NCBI RefSeq assembly: GCF_004522175.1
Contig: NZ_SDEB01000010.1
Span: 1-64,000 of the forward strand
From: Paracoccus ravus
Lineage (GTDB): Bacteria > Pseudomonadota > Alphaproteobacteria > Rhodobacterales > Rhodobacteraceae
Direction: 5' to 3'
DNA: 64,000 bases
Shown: positions 17,996 to 26,100 of the stretch, in pieces
How positions within the stretch are numbered: position 1 is the stretch's first letter
How the letters are laid out: every line of letters begins with the position of its first letter
The notes under the pieces: model-generated
Seen by the model: the letters and a program-made list of their open reading frames with translations, nothing else
Databases searched by the model: none
Told to the model about the DNA's origin: nothing
Position numbers and translations under genes: made by a program

Positions 17996-19609
17996 TCACT
18001 CGGTCACGTAGACATAATCGTAATTGACGGGGATCGAGACCGGATCGACGTAAAGCGCGTCGGCCCCGCCCATGCGCGGCGATTTCATCGTGTAGCGCTG
18101 CTCGTTGAAGACCGGGGCCCAAGGCGCGTCATCCATGATCTTCGTGTAGATCTCGGACCACATCGCCAGCCGGGCCGGATCCGAAGGGTCCTTGAAACTG
18201 TCGGCCTTGACGGCTTCGGCATCCAGCGCCTCGTTGCAGTATTTCGACCAGTTCCAGCCGCCTTCGCCCGCGCCCGCGCAGCCAAGGATCGGGCCGTAGA
18301 AATTCGAAGGGTCCGGGAAATCCGCGATCCAGGCCATGCCGCCCGACCAGATCATCGGCGCGGTGCCCGCGCCGCCGGCCTCGATCACGTTGGCCTGCGC
18401 GAGGTTCTGCAGCGCGACCTTGATCCCCACCGCTGCCAGATCCTGCTGGATCGCCTGCGCGATGCGCGGGTTCGGGTCGGTGTTCATGACGTAAAGCTCG
18501 GTCTCGAAGCCCTCGGCAAGCCCCGCATCGGCGAGCAGCTTCTTCGCCGCTTCGGGATCGAAAGCATAGCCCTTGTAGTCCTTGGCATAGCCGGGCATCG
18601 AGGGCGGCAGCGGCTGGCTCGCGGGCACGGCGCGGCCATTGATGATCTGGGTGATGCGCTCCTTGTTCAGCGCCATATTGACCGCGCGGCGCACCTCTGG
18701 CTTGTCAAAGGGCGGCTGGGTCACGTTCATGGTGATATAGCCGGTGTGAAGCTGGCCGCCCTCGACCACGCGTGCGGCCTGTTCGGGATCGTTCATCACC
18801 TCGGTGAACTTGGCGGGCGGGATGCCGTCGCCGGGAACATCGACCTCGCCCTTTTGCAGACGCAGCAGGGCCACGACCGGTTCCTGCCCGACCTCGAAAG
18901 TCACCCCGTCCAGATAGGGAACCCCCTCGCGCCAGTAATCGGCATTCTTGGCAAAGACGAGCCGCTGGCCGATGGTCCATTCGCCAAGGCTGAAGGCACC
19001 GGTCCCGACCGGGTGCTTGCCGAAATCCGCGCCATGTTCCTCGACCGCCTCTTTTGGTACGACCGAGGCGAAGTTCAGCGCCATGACATGCAGGAAGGTG
19101 GCATCGGGCCGCGACAGCGTGATCTCGACGGTTTGCGGGTCGATGACCTTGACGCCCTCGAGCCCCTTGCCCTCGCCTGCCTTGTCGAAGCCCGCGATCG
19201 AACCGAAGAAGCCCGCGCCCGGCGATTGCGTCTCGGGATTGGTGACGCGGTCGAGCGAATATTTCACGTCCTCGGCCACCATCTCGCGGCCATTGTGGAA
19301 TTTCACGCCCTTGCGCAGATGGAAGGTAAAGGTCAGCCCGTCCTCGGACAACTCATAGCTTTCGGCCAGACCGGGGCGCAGCGTGGTCGTGCCGGGGACG
19401 TAATCCATCAGCCCGTCGAAGAGCGACTTGATCATCGACCAATTCTGCCAGTCATAGCCGATCGCCGGGTCGAGCGTCGCCACGTCGTCCTTATAGGTGA
19501 TGGTGATCGAGCCACCCGGTTTCGCATTGGGGTCCGGGGTGTAGTCCTGCGCCGCGGCAGCGGTCGCAAGGCAGACCGCCAGCGCGGTCGAGGCAAGCCA
19601 TTTGTTCAT
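17996..19609 (-). CDS. Dpp/Opp-type periplasmic binding protein, first transporter (537 aa)
   Basis: Family 5 solute-binding protein. A signal peptide covers about residues 1-20 (AVCLATAAAA-QDYTP). Features are GGSITITYKDDVATLDPAIGYDWQN, LRPGLAESYELSEDGLTFTFHLRKGVKFHNGREM, and PVGTGAFSLGEW. It lies 34 bases after the DppB-type gene and 4 bases before the amidase. The ligand is presumably an amide-bearing or peptide-like compound later acted on by the amidase. It is only moderately similar to the 504-residue binding protein at 10.3-11.8 kb, so the two transporters probably differ in specificity. Confidence 0.93.
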   Translation of the reverse strand: MNKWLASTALAVCLATAAAAQDYTPDPNAKPGGSITITYKDDVATLDPAIGYDWQNWSMIKSLFDGLMDYVPGTTTLRPGLAESYELSEDGLTFTFHLRKGVKFHNGREMVAEDVKYSLDRVTNPETQSPGAGFFGSIAGFDKAGEGKGLEGVKVIDPQTVEITLSRPDATFLHVMALNFASVVPKEAVEEHGADFGKHPVGTGAFSLGEWTIGQRLVFAKNADYWREGVPYLDGVTFEVGQEPVVALLRLQKGEVDVPGDGIPPAKFTEVMNDPEQAARVVEGGQLHTGYITMNVTQPPFDKPEVRRAVNMALNKERITQIINGRAVPASQPLPPSMPGYAKDYKGYAFDPEAAKKLLADAGLAEGFETELYVMNTDPNPRIAQAIQQDLAAVGIKVALQNLAQANVIEAGGAGTAPMIWSGGMAWIADFPDPSNFYGPILGCAGAGEGGWNWSKYCNEALDAEAVKADSFKDPSDPARLAMWSEIYTKIMDDAPWAPVFNEQRYTMKSPRMGGADALYVDPVSIPVNYDYVYVTE

Positions 19610-19643
19610 CTCATCTCTCCTGTCGGTGTTTGTTTTTTCATTT

Positions 19644-20564
19644 TCAGCGTAGTCTAATTCGGGGGTCGATCATTGGCGCGATCAGGTCGGCGAGCAGGTT
19701 TCCCAGCACGATGGCCGTGGCAGAAACCAGCGTGACCCCCATGATGATCGGGATATCGACGCGCTGGATCGCCTGCCATGTCAGCTGTCCCATGCCGGGC
19801 CAGCCGAAGACGCTTTCCACCACGACGAGGCCACCCATGAAGATGCCGATATCGATGCCGATCATGGCGATGATGGGCAGGATCGCATTGGGCAGGGCAT
19901 GGCGCAGGACCACCCGCAGCCGGCCCAGCCCTTTGGCGCGGGCGGTGCGGATGAAATCGGCGCGCAGCACCTCGATCATCGACGAGCGCATCATCTGCGC
20001 ATACCAGCCCGAGCCGAGGATCCCCAGCGTCAGCGCTGGCAGCACCAGATGGGCGAAGCTGCCATAGCCTCCGACCGGGAACCAGTCGAGGCGCACGGCA
20101 AAGACGTAAAGCAGAAGCAGGCCGACGACGAATTGCGGTGCCGAAATCACGGCGAAACTGCCCAGCATCAGGCCATGATCCAGTGCGCGCCCCTTGCGCA
20201 GGGCCGCGATCACGCCCAGCGTCAGCCCGATCGCCAATTCGCAGGCAATGCCCCCTGCCATGAGCAAGAGAGAAGCCGGCAGGCGAGCGCCGATCAACGC
20301 GGCCACCTCGGTCTTTTGCAGATAGCTGCGCCCCAGATCGCCTTGCGCCAGATGCCCCAGATAGCGGCCATATTGGACCAGGAAGGGCTGGTCCAGCCCC
20401 AGTTGCTGGCGGATGTTCTCGACCGTCTGGGCGGTCGCCGAGCGTCCGGCGATCTGGCGCACCGGATCGGCGGGCAGGACGTAAAGCAACAGGAAGGTGA
20501 CGAACGAGACCCCGAGCAGGATCATCCCCGACTGGATCAACCGACGCAGCAGATAGGCGATCAT
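19644..20564 (-). CDS. DppB-type permease, first transporter (306 aa)
   Basis: Six-helix permease. The segment after helix 1 is LPADPVRQIAGRSATAQTVENIRQQLGLDQPF, the DppB/OppB signature region. The EAA loop is TARAKGLGRLRVVLRHALPN. The ATG at 20564 overlaps the TGA of the preceding DppC-type gene by one base (TGATG); upstream in-frame codons would fall inside that gene. Normal family length. Confidence 0.93.
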   Translation of the reverse strand: MIAYLLRRLIQSGMILLGVSFVTFLLLYVLPADPVRQIAGRSATAQTVENIRQQLGLDQPFLVQYGRYLGHLAQGDLGRSYLQKTEVAALIGARLPASLLLMAGGIACELAIGLTLGVIAALRKGRALDHGLMLGSFAVISAPQFVVGLLLLYVFAVRLDWFPVGGYGSFAHLVLPALTLGILGSGWYAQMMRSSMIEVLRADFIRTARAKGLGRLRVVLRHALPNAILPIIAMIGIDIGIFMGGLVVVESVFGWPGMGQLTWQAIQRVDIPIIMGVTLVSATAIVLGNLLADLIAPMIDPRIRLR

Positions 20565-21451
20565 CAGCCTCGTCCCCGCTGTGTCGGGTCGAGCACGTCG
20601 CGCAGGGCATTTCCGATCAGGTTGAAGGCCAGGGCCAGAGCCACGATCGCCGCGCCGGGAATAAAGACAAGCCAAGGCGCGGATTGGAAATAGGTCTGGT
20701 TCTCGAAGATGATATTGCCCCAGCTTGGCGTCGGCGGCTGCACACCCACGCCCAGATAGGACAGCGTGGCCTCCAGAAGGACGGTGGTGGAAATCCCCAG
20801 CGTGCCCCAGACGATGACGGTGGGCAGCAGATGGGGCAGGATATGGAGAAAGAGAATCCGCCCCGGCCCGGCCCCCAGCGTGCGCTCGGCCGCGATGAAT
20901 TCACGCGCCACCAGTGCAGAGGTCTCGGTATAGGTCACGCGGGCGGTCTGGACCCAGTTCACCAGCGCGATGACCAGCGCCACGATCCAGAGCGAGGGCG
21001 TAAAGATCGCGGCAAGGCAGATCGCCAGAAGCAGCGCCGGAAAGGCCATCATCAGATCGGTCAGCCGCATCAGCACCGCCCCGGCCCAGCCGCCCGCAAA
21101 TCCTGCCGTCACCCCGATCAGCGTGCCGATCGCAAGCGCGATCCCGTTCGCAACAAGGCCGATCACCAGCGAGGTGCGCGCGCCGTAAAGCAGCCGGCTG
21201 AACAGGTCACGGCCCAGAAGATCGGTGCCGAAGAGATAGGCGCCTCCGGGAGGCAGGGGCGCGCCCTCCAGCGTGAGCCCGTCGAAAAGCTGCTCGGCCG
21301 GGGGGTAGGGGGCGATCAGCGGGGCGAAGACGGCTGCCGCGACCATGATCGCGACGATGGCCATTCCCAGCACGGCAAGCTTGCGGCGCAGCAAGCGGTC
21401 GAGCGCGCCGGCGGTGCGGTTTCTCGCTGGGGGCATCGTGGTTTCGCTCAT
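20564..21451 (-). CDS. DppC-type permease, first transporter (295 aa)
   Basis: Six-helix permease with LFGTDLLGRDLFSRLLYGAR, the DppC/OppC motif, and an EAA-like loop AERTLGAGPGRILFLHILPH. The start at 21451 (MSETTMPP) overlaps the antiterminator gene by 4 bases and gives the normal length; the frame is open for a further hundred codons upstream but that sequence is not protein-like. The DppC-before-DppB order is the reverse of the second transporter set in the same operon. Confidence 0.93.
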   Translation of the reverse strand: MSETTMPPARNRTAGALDRLLRRKLAVLGMAIVAIMVAAAVFAPLIAPYPPAEQLFDGLTLEGAPLPPGGAYLFGTDLLGRDLFSRLLYGARTSLVIGLVANGIALAIGTLIGVTAGFAGGWAGAVLMRLTDLMMAFPALLLAICLAAIFTPSLWIVALVIALVNWVQTARVTYTETSALVAREFIAAERTLGAGPGRILFLHILPHLLPTVIVWGTLGISTTVLLEATLSYLGVGVQPPTPSWGNIIFENQTYFQSAPWLVFIPGAAIVALALAFNLIGNALRDVLDPTQRGRG

Positions 21452-22044
21452 GGGCGCAGGCTCAGGCCGGGGCGTGGCATGGCGACGACACGTTCGGCCG
21501 CGGCCTCGAAGCTGACGCGCCAGGCCATGGCCATGCCGCGAAGCTGGGCATAGGCCTCGTCCTCGGTCTTGCCCATGCCCATCAGGGCGGCGACGGCGCG
21601 CACCACGGTCTGGCGCTGTTCGAGCCTGCGGCGCAATTCCTCGATCTCTGCCATCAGGGACTTGCGCGCCTCGAAGGCGGCCCGCGCGGTCAGCAAAGCC
21701 GAGAACACCCCGGCATCTCCGATCGGCTTGAGAAGCTGGGCATCCGCCCCGGCATTCAGCGTCCATTCGATCCGGCCCGGCGCTTCCGAGCCGATCAGCG
21801 CGATCATCGGCATCGGCGCCTGTCCGGGCAGCCAGGGAAACTGGCTGTCATGGCCGTCATCCGCATCGAAAAAGGTGAAATCCGCCGCCACCGCCGAGGC
21901 GGGCAGGTCCGGCCAGGCCTGTTCCACGACAAGGCCGATGGCCGCCAGCTGGCGTTCCAGCGCCTGCAGCCCCGGATGAGGCCGGTGCAGGATGATGGCG
22001 CGCGCACCGCCCAGATTCTGACTGCGCAGCCGCTGTCTTTTCAT
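21448..22044 (-). CDS. AmiR/NasT-type ANTAR antiterminator (198 aa)
   Basis: An N-terminal receiver-like domain (about residues 10-125) lacks an obvious phospho-acceptor Asp arrangement, as in AmiR. A coiled-coil helix and a C-terminal ANTAR domain follow (about 135-190, LEQRQTVVRAVAALMGMG, then EDEAYAQLRGMAM). ANTAR domains bind paired RNA hairpins and stop them forming a terminator. The gene overlaps the AmiC-like sensor gene by 4 bases, exactly as in the Pseudomonas amidase operon. There AmiC holds AmiR inactive until an amide binds. A terminator stands in the leader of this operon at 23145-23197. Confidence 0.9.
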   Translation of the reverse strand: MKRQRLRSQNLGGARAIILHRPHPGLQALERQLAAIGLVVEQAWPDLPASAVAADFTFFDADDGHDSQFPWLPGQAPMPMIALIGSEAPGRIEWTLNAGADAQLLKPIGDAGVFSALLTARAAFEARKSLMAEIEELRRRLEQRQTVVRAVAALMGMGKTEDEAYAQLRGMAMAWRVSFEAAAERVVAMPRPGLSLRP

Positions 22045-23129
22045 GGCACGGCCCTGAGTTGCTGGGGGTGGAAGGGAATGGCGCGGCCCTGCGCCAGATA
22101 GGGATCACCGGCCACCGGCACCGAGCGGTGCAGCAGCCGGAAGCCGCCATTGCGGACCTGCGCGATCAGCACGGGCAGGCTGCGATGATGGGTGCGGCGG
22201 TCGATCCCGGCCCGGTCCGCGGCGCTTTCGTCGAGCATGGCCGAGATGGGCAGCGATTCCGCACCCGGCCGGTCCGCAAGCAGCCGTGCCAGCATCCAGA
22301 CCGAGGCATGGGCGGCCGCCTCGAAGGACGAGCGCGCGGTGCAGCCGGACCCGCCCTCTGCGTCGAAATGCGGCCCGGCCGCGATCAGGCCCTCGGCATC
22401 CGCGCCGATCTCGGCCAGTTCGCATTCGGTCAGGTTGCAGGACAGGATGGGGCAGGTCTCGGGTCGGAAATGGGGATCTTCGCGTCCCAACGCGGCATAG
22501 GCCCGCAGAAAGGCATATTGGCTATCGCCGATCAGATTGTTCAGGATGAAGCCGGGCCGGGTCGCGCGGATCTCGTCGATCAGTCGCGTGGGATCGGTTT
22601 CGCCGACGGGCAGGTAGCGCTCGCCCAGGACCGCGCCGCCTGCATCGGTGATCACTTCGCGGGCAAGGCGGTTCATCTCCCAGCCCCAGATGTAGTTCGA
22701 ACCGGTCAGATAGGCCCGGCGGCCGAAGCGGGCAAAGCACCAGCCGAGCAGCGGCAGCAGATGCTGGTTCGGGCAAGCATGGGTATAGACCACGCGATCC
22801 GAGGCCTCGAACCCCTCATAGGGCGCGGCATACCACAGCGTGCCGCCCGCGCGATCGAGGGTCGGGATGACTTCCTTGCGGCTCGAGGACGTGACGCAGC
22901 CAAAGATATGGCGCGCCGGGCTCTGACGCAAAATCTCGTCGCAGAGCGGGGCGTAGCGATCGAGATTGCCGCCCGGATCGCGTTCGACCGCATGGAAGCG
23001 AAGGTCGAGCGCGGGATCGCCCTCGATCTCGGCCATGGCCGCAAGAACGCCGCTGCGACAGGCCAGCGAGATCAGCCTGTAGCTGCCTGTCCGCGAATAG
23101 AGCAATCCGATGCTGATCTGACGTTTCAT
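22041..23129 (-). CDS. AmiC-like cytoplasmic ligand sensor (362 aa)
   Basis: A periplasmic-binding-protein-fold protein without signal peptide, starting MKRQISIGLLYSRTGSYRLI, which matches the type I fold of AmiC and UrtA/FmdD proteins. Family features include SSRKEVIPTLDRAGGTLWY, YTGxxx-like YEGFEA, and YLTGSNYIWGWEMNRLAREV. It lacks an export signal and is coupled to an ANTAR protein, so it should be the cytoplasmic sensor that senses the operon substrate and controls the antiterminator. It is the first gene of the twelve-gene operon. A weak GGGG ribosome site precedes the ATG. Confidence 0.9.
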   Translation of the reverse strand: MKRQISIGLLYSRTGSYRLISLACRSGVLAAMAEIEGDPALDLRFHAVERDPGGNLDRYAPLCDEILRQSPARHIFGCVTSSSRKEVIPTLDRAGGTLWYAAPYEGFEASDRVVYTHACPNQHLLPLLGWCFARFGRRAYLTGSNYIWGWEMNRLAREVITDAGGAVLGERYLPVGETDPTRLIDEIRATRPGFILNNLIGDSQYAFLRAYAALGREDPHFRPETCPILSCNLTECELAEIGADAEGLIAAGPHFDAEGGSGCTARSSFEAAAHASVWMLARLLADRPGAESLPISAMLDESAADRAGIDRRTHHRSLPVLIAQVRNGGFRLLHRSVPVAGDPYLAQGRAIPFHPQQLRAVP

Positions 23130-23144
23130 GCGCCCCGAAATGTG

Positions 23145-23197
23145 AAAAGGCCCCGACTCTCTGGCGTCGCTTTGCGGCGACGTCAGAAATCGGGGCC
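23145..23197 (-). terminator. Intrinsic terminator in the operon leader (candidate ANTAR attenuator)
   Basis: Read on the minus strand, GGCCCCGA and TCGGGGCC form the outer stem. TCTG/CAGA and CGTCGC/GCGACG extend it inward around a 6-base loop CGCAAA, and TTTT follows at once. It ends 15 bases before the AmiC-like start codon, so it cannot serve an upstream gene and must act on this operon. Confidence 0.85.
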
Positions 23198-23205
23198 CGA
23201 ATGCC
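23194..23205 (-). promoter_or_regulatory. Possible ANTAR hexaloop overlapping the terminator
   Basis: On the minus strand GGC-ATTCGG-GCC makes a short hairpin with a six-base loop, and its 3' arm is shared with the 5' arm of the terminator. The geometry fits ANTAR antitermination. However, the stem is only 3 bp, and the loop has A1 but C at position 4 instead of the expected G, so support is weak. Confidence 0.25.
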
Positions 23206-23219
23206 TGTTATCTGCTCAC

Positions 23220-23248
23220 AGTGAACGCAACGGTTCCGCCTGCGTCAA
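23220..23248 (-). promoter_or_regulatory. Possible promoter of the Ami-Dpp operon
   Basis: On the minus strand TTGACG (23248-23243) is followed after 17 bases by TTCACT. The -35 fit is good, the -10 fit poor. Initiation here would give a short leader containing the terminator at 23145-23197. Confidence 0.35.
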
Positions 23249-23841
23249 GTGATCTGTCGGAAGTCCGGTTGATTTCCGGGCAAAGCATCCCGGCAAGGCA
23301 GGTCTGCCGGAAAATTAATCTTGAGGTGAGATCAGAGGCAAGGAGCCGTCGCAGCGCGGCCCGCCGGAATGGCTTGGGCCGATGCCCGCCCCGAGGAATA
23401 ACCCGTAATGGGATGGACCGCAGAAAGTGCCGGTGCATATCCCGATTGCTGGGGCATGGTCCGCGCCCGAAGGCGACGGGACGTCCCCATCGGGCCTGCC
23501 CATGCCACGGAAGGCGCGCAGAAAAGCGAGTTGCGACGACCTGACAGTTCCGCGCGCTTCACCCGGCGCCGAATATACCGGCCTTGAACAGCCCTGTTGG
23601 TGACCTGAGCCGCAGGCATTTGCGCAGGGGCGTTTGGATTTGAGTACCGCGCGGGAAAAGCATCCTGCGGCAAGCCCTTCGGAATTGGTCTGGCCCGCAG
23701 CAGAACTGACCATTCTACGGGCGTCCCAAGGGATCGCCGGTTGATCACTTTCATGAAGCGCACAGGGCGGGGGCTGGTCGGTGCGGGCGTGGGCAGATCT
23801 ACAGGGCCTATGTCCGCGTGACGTCACCGGGCGGGACCTCG
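23249..23841. other. Intergenic region without recognised gene
   Basis: Nearly 600 bases upstream of the large operon. Open frames exist on the minus strand, but their translations are low-complexity Arg/Pro/Ser-rich and match nothing I know. An inverted repeat CCGGCA...TGCCGG at 23290-23310 is followed by A residues on the plus strand; no role is assigned. Confidence 0.5.
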
Positions 23842-24264
23842 TCAATCGCGCTTCCAGTCCTGCAATGCGCCCGAGGCCGAATATTCGGCCTTGAAACGAT
23901 TGCCGTCGCGATCGCGACCCTCGATTTCGATGCCGTCATCGTCGAATTCGATCTGTTCGAGCCCGGCACCCGCCAGCCGCGCGTCGGCGCGCATGGGTTC
24001 TGGCAGGACCGGCGCGACAGCCTCGAACGGCAAGAGGTCGCGATCCTTCGCCTCGACCTCCTCGAGGCGGCCATCTCGGTGGTAGTCCAATTCGACCCGG
24101 ACGCCGCCGGGCAGGGTGCCCGAGGCATCGGGTCCGCGTTCGTCGGGATGCAGGATGACTTCTGAAAGCTTCAATGCGCGGACCTCATCCGGGGCGGAGG
24201 TCTGGGCAATGGCAGGTTGCGCGGCGAGGACCGCTGCAGCCAAGGCGAGAAATCCAGACTTCAT
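23842..24264 (-). CDS. Small secreted PepSY-like protein (140 aa)
   Basis: Signal peptide at about residues 1-20 (AVLAAQPAIA-QTSAP). The mature part is acidic and has the pattern VRVELDYHRDGRLEEVEAKDRD and GIEIEGRDRDGNRFKAEYSASGALQ. That is, strands alternating with short turns ending in an extracytoplasmic beta-rich domain like the PepSY-like family. Function unknown; periplasmic. It follows the DJ-1/PfpI gene by 15 bases on the same strand and may be the last gene of that operon. Confidence 0.7.
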   Translation of the reverse strand: MKSGFLALAAAVLAAQPAIAQTSAPDEVRALKLSEVILHPDERGPDASGTLPGGVRVELDYHRDGRLEEVEAKDRDLLPFEAVAPVLPEPMRADARLAGAGLEQIEFDDDGIEIEGRDRDGNRFKAEYSASGALQDWKRD

Positions 24265-24279
24265 CTCATCACCCTCCGT

Positions 24280-24948
24280 TCAGCCCTTGACGAGGCGGGC
24301 GATGGCGTCGCCCACGGCGGTCGCGGATTGCGGGTTCTGCCCGGTCACCAACCGTCCATCCACCGCCACCTTTTCGGTCCAGTCGGGGCCGGGCTGCATC
24401 TTCGCGCCCAGTTCCGCAAGCCGGGTGGACAGCAGGAAGGGCACGACCTCTTCCAGCCCGACGGCGCGCTCCTCGTCATCGGTGAAGGCCGCGACCTCGC
24501 GGCCCGCGACGAGCGGCTGGCCATCGGACAGGGTGACGTTGGTCAGCGCCGCCGGGCCGTGGCAGACCGCGCCGACCACGCCGCCCTGTTCCCAGACCGC
24601 GCGCGTCACGTCGTTCACCGCCTGCGTCACCGGAAAGTCCCAGACCGCGCCATGCCCACCCGCAAAGAAGATCGCGGAATAATCGGCCGGGTTCACCTCG
24701 GAGAGCTTCACGCTGGCCGCGATCCGCGCACGAAAATCGGGGTCGTTCCAGTAGCGGGCATTGGTCGCGTCTTCGAGGTCGAACCCGTCGACCGGGGGCT
24801 CGCCCCCCTGGATCGAGGCAAAGGCCACCGGCAGGCCCTCGGCCTCGAAGACGGCCAGAGGATGCGTCACCTCCGAGAGGTAATAGCCGGTCGGGCCGTG
24901 GCCCGCCTTGTCGCCATGCGAGGTCATCACGATGAGGATGGGTTTCAT
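24280..24948 (-). CDS. DJ-1/PfpI superfamily protein, Hsp31/glyoxalase III-like (222 aa)
   Basis: Class I glutamine-amidotransferase-like fold with the nucleophile elbow AVCHGPAALTN, the upstream FFAGGHGAVWDFP and the N-terminal IVMTSH. This arrangement matches the type 1 (Hsp31-like) branch, whose members act as glutathione-independent glyoxalases or deglycases. The start at 24948 is chosen because GGAGAT precedes it; an in-frame start nine codons earlier lacks a ribosome site. It lies downstream of an Old Yellow Enzyme gene and a VOC gene, suggesting a reactive carbonyl or electrophile response. Confidence 0.88.
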   Translation of the reverse strand: MKPILIVMTSHGDKAGHGPTGYYLSEVTHPLAVFEAEGLPVAFASIQGGEPPVDGFDLEDATNARYWNDPDFRARIAASVKLSEVNPADYSAIFFAGGHGAVWDFPVTQAVNDVTRAVWEQGGVVGAVCHGPAALTNVTLSDGQPLVAGREVAAFTDDEERAVGLEEVVPFLLSTRLAELGAKMQPGPDWTEKVAVDGRLVTGQNPQSATAVGDAIARLVKG

Positions 24949-24987
24949 GGGGATCTCCGTTTTCTTTGGGGACACAACGTCGGGGGA

Positions 24988-26091
24988 TCAGGCCTGTTCC
25001 AGCCAGGTCGGCCAATCCGTATAGGCGCGTGCGTCGCCGCCATAGAATGTGGCGGGATCGGGCGGCGTCAGCGGCCAGCCGTGGCGCAGGCGCTCGATCA
25101 GGTCGGGATTGGGGATGAAAGGCGCGCCGAAGGCGGCCATATCGATCAGCCCCTCGGCCAGCATGGCATTGGATTTACGCAGGTCCATGCCGCCCGCAAG
25201 GATCAGGGCACCGGGGAAGGCCGCGCGGAACTTCTGCAGAAAGCCCTGAGGCATGGCGGGCGCGCCGCGCGAGGCCTGATCCATGACATGGATGAAGGCA
25301 ATGCCGCGTTCCGAAAGCGCGCGGGCCAGCGTCAGGAAGGTCTCTTCCTCGCCCTCGAAATCGCCAAGTTCGTGCAACCGGCCAAAGGGAGACAGGCGGA
25401 TGCCGACGCGCTCGGCACCGATCCGGGCGATGCAGGCATCGACCACCTCCAGCGCGAAGCGGATGCGGTTCTGAACATTCTGCGCGCCGTAGCGGTCGGT
25501 CCGGTCATTCACCGCGCCGTTCAGGAATTGCTCGACCAGATAGCCGTTTGCGCCATGGATCTCGACGCCGTCGAACCCCGCCGCAACCGCGTTTTCCGCG
25601 GCGCGGGCGAAGTCCCCGACTACGCGGGCGATCTCGTCGGTTTCCAGCGCGCGGGGTTTCGAGGCAGGAACGAAGCCCGCCGCGCCATTCGGAAGATAGC
25701 CGAAGGCCGAGGACTTCACCGCCTGCTGCCCGGTCGAACTGACCGGCGCGGCCCCGCCCGGTTGCAGCGAGACATGGCTCATCCGGCCGACATGCCAGAT
25801 CTGGGTGAAGATCGCCGCGCCCTGATCATGCACGGCCTGCGTCACCGGTTTCCAAGCCGCGACCTGTTCTTGCGACCAGAGGCCCGGGCAATCGACGAAC
25901 CCCGAGCCCTCGGCCGAGATCACCGTGCCTTCGGTCACGATCAGCCCGGCATTGGCGCGCTGCGCGTAATATCGCGCCATCTCGGGCGTGGGCAGGTTGC
26001 CCGGCGCGCGGGCGCGGGTCATCGGCGCCATCGCGGCGCGGTTCTTCAGCCGCAGCGGGCCGATCTGGATGCTGTCGAAAAGATTGGGCAT
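24988..26091 (-). CDS. Old Yellow Enzyme family alkene reductase (367 aa)
   Basis: FMN-dependent NADPH reductase of the NemA type acting on activated C=C bonds, maleimides or nitro-esters. Landmarks: LFDSIQIGPLRLKNRAAMAPMTR, WHVGRMSH, GVEIHGANGYLVEQFL with the substrate-binding His/Asn pair, NDRTDRYG and the phosphate-binding GAPFIPNPDL. Normal length. It lies in the minus-strand operon VOC-OYE-DJ-1, which is divergent from a LysR regulator. LysR-OYE pairs of this type commonly respond to electrophiles, so a detoxification role is inferred. Confidence 0.93.
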   Translation of the reverse strand: MPNLFDSIQIGPLRLKNRAAMAPMTRARAPGNLPTPEMARYYAQRANAGLIVTEGTVISAEGSGFVDCPGLWSQEQVAAWKPVTQAVHDQGAAIFTQIWHVGRMSHVSLQPGGAAPVSSTGQQAVKSSAFGYLPNGAAGFVPASKPRALETDEIARVVGDFARAAENAVAAGFDGVEIHGANGYLVEQFLNGAVNDRTDRYGAQNVQNRIRFALEVVDACIARIGAERVGIRLSPFGRLHELGDFEGEEETFLTLARALSERGIAFIHVMDQASRGAPAMPQGFLQKFRAAFPGALILAGGMDLRKSNAMLAEGLIDMAAFGAPFIPNPDLIERLRHGWPLTPPDPATFYGGDARAYTDWPTWLEQA

Positions 26092-26100
26092 GTCAGGGTC

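Noticed and set aside
23290..23310. Inverted repeat CCGGCA...TGCCGG considered as the attenuator of the Ami-type operon
   Set aside because: On the strand of the operon the T residues lie before, not after, the stem, and a far stronger terminator sits at 23145-23197.
23315..23845. Open frames of 176 and 143 codons on the minus strand upstream of the Ami-type operon
   Set aside because: Low-complexity Arg/Ser/Pro translation, no ribosome site of note and no family resemblance; left as non-coding.
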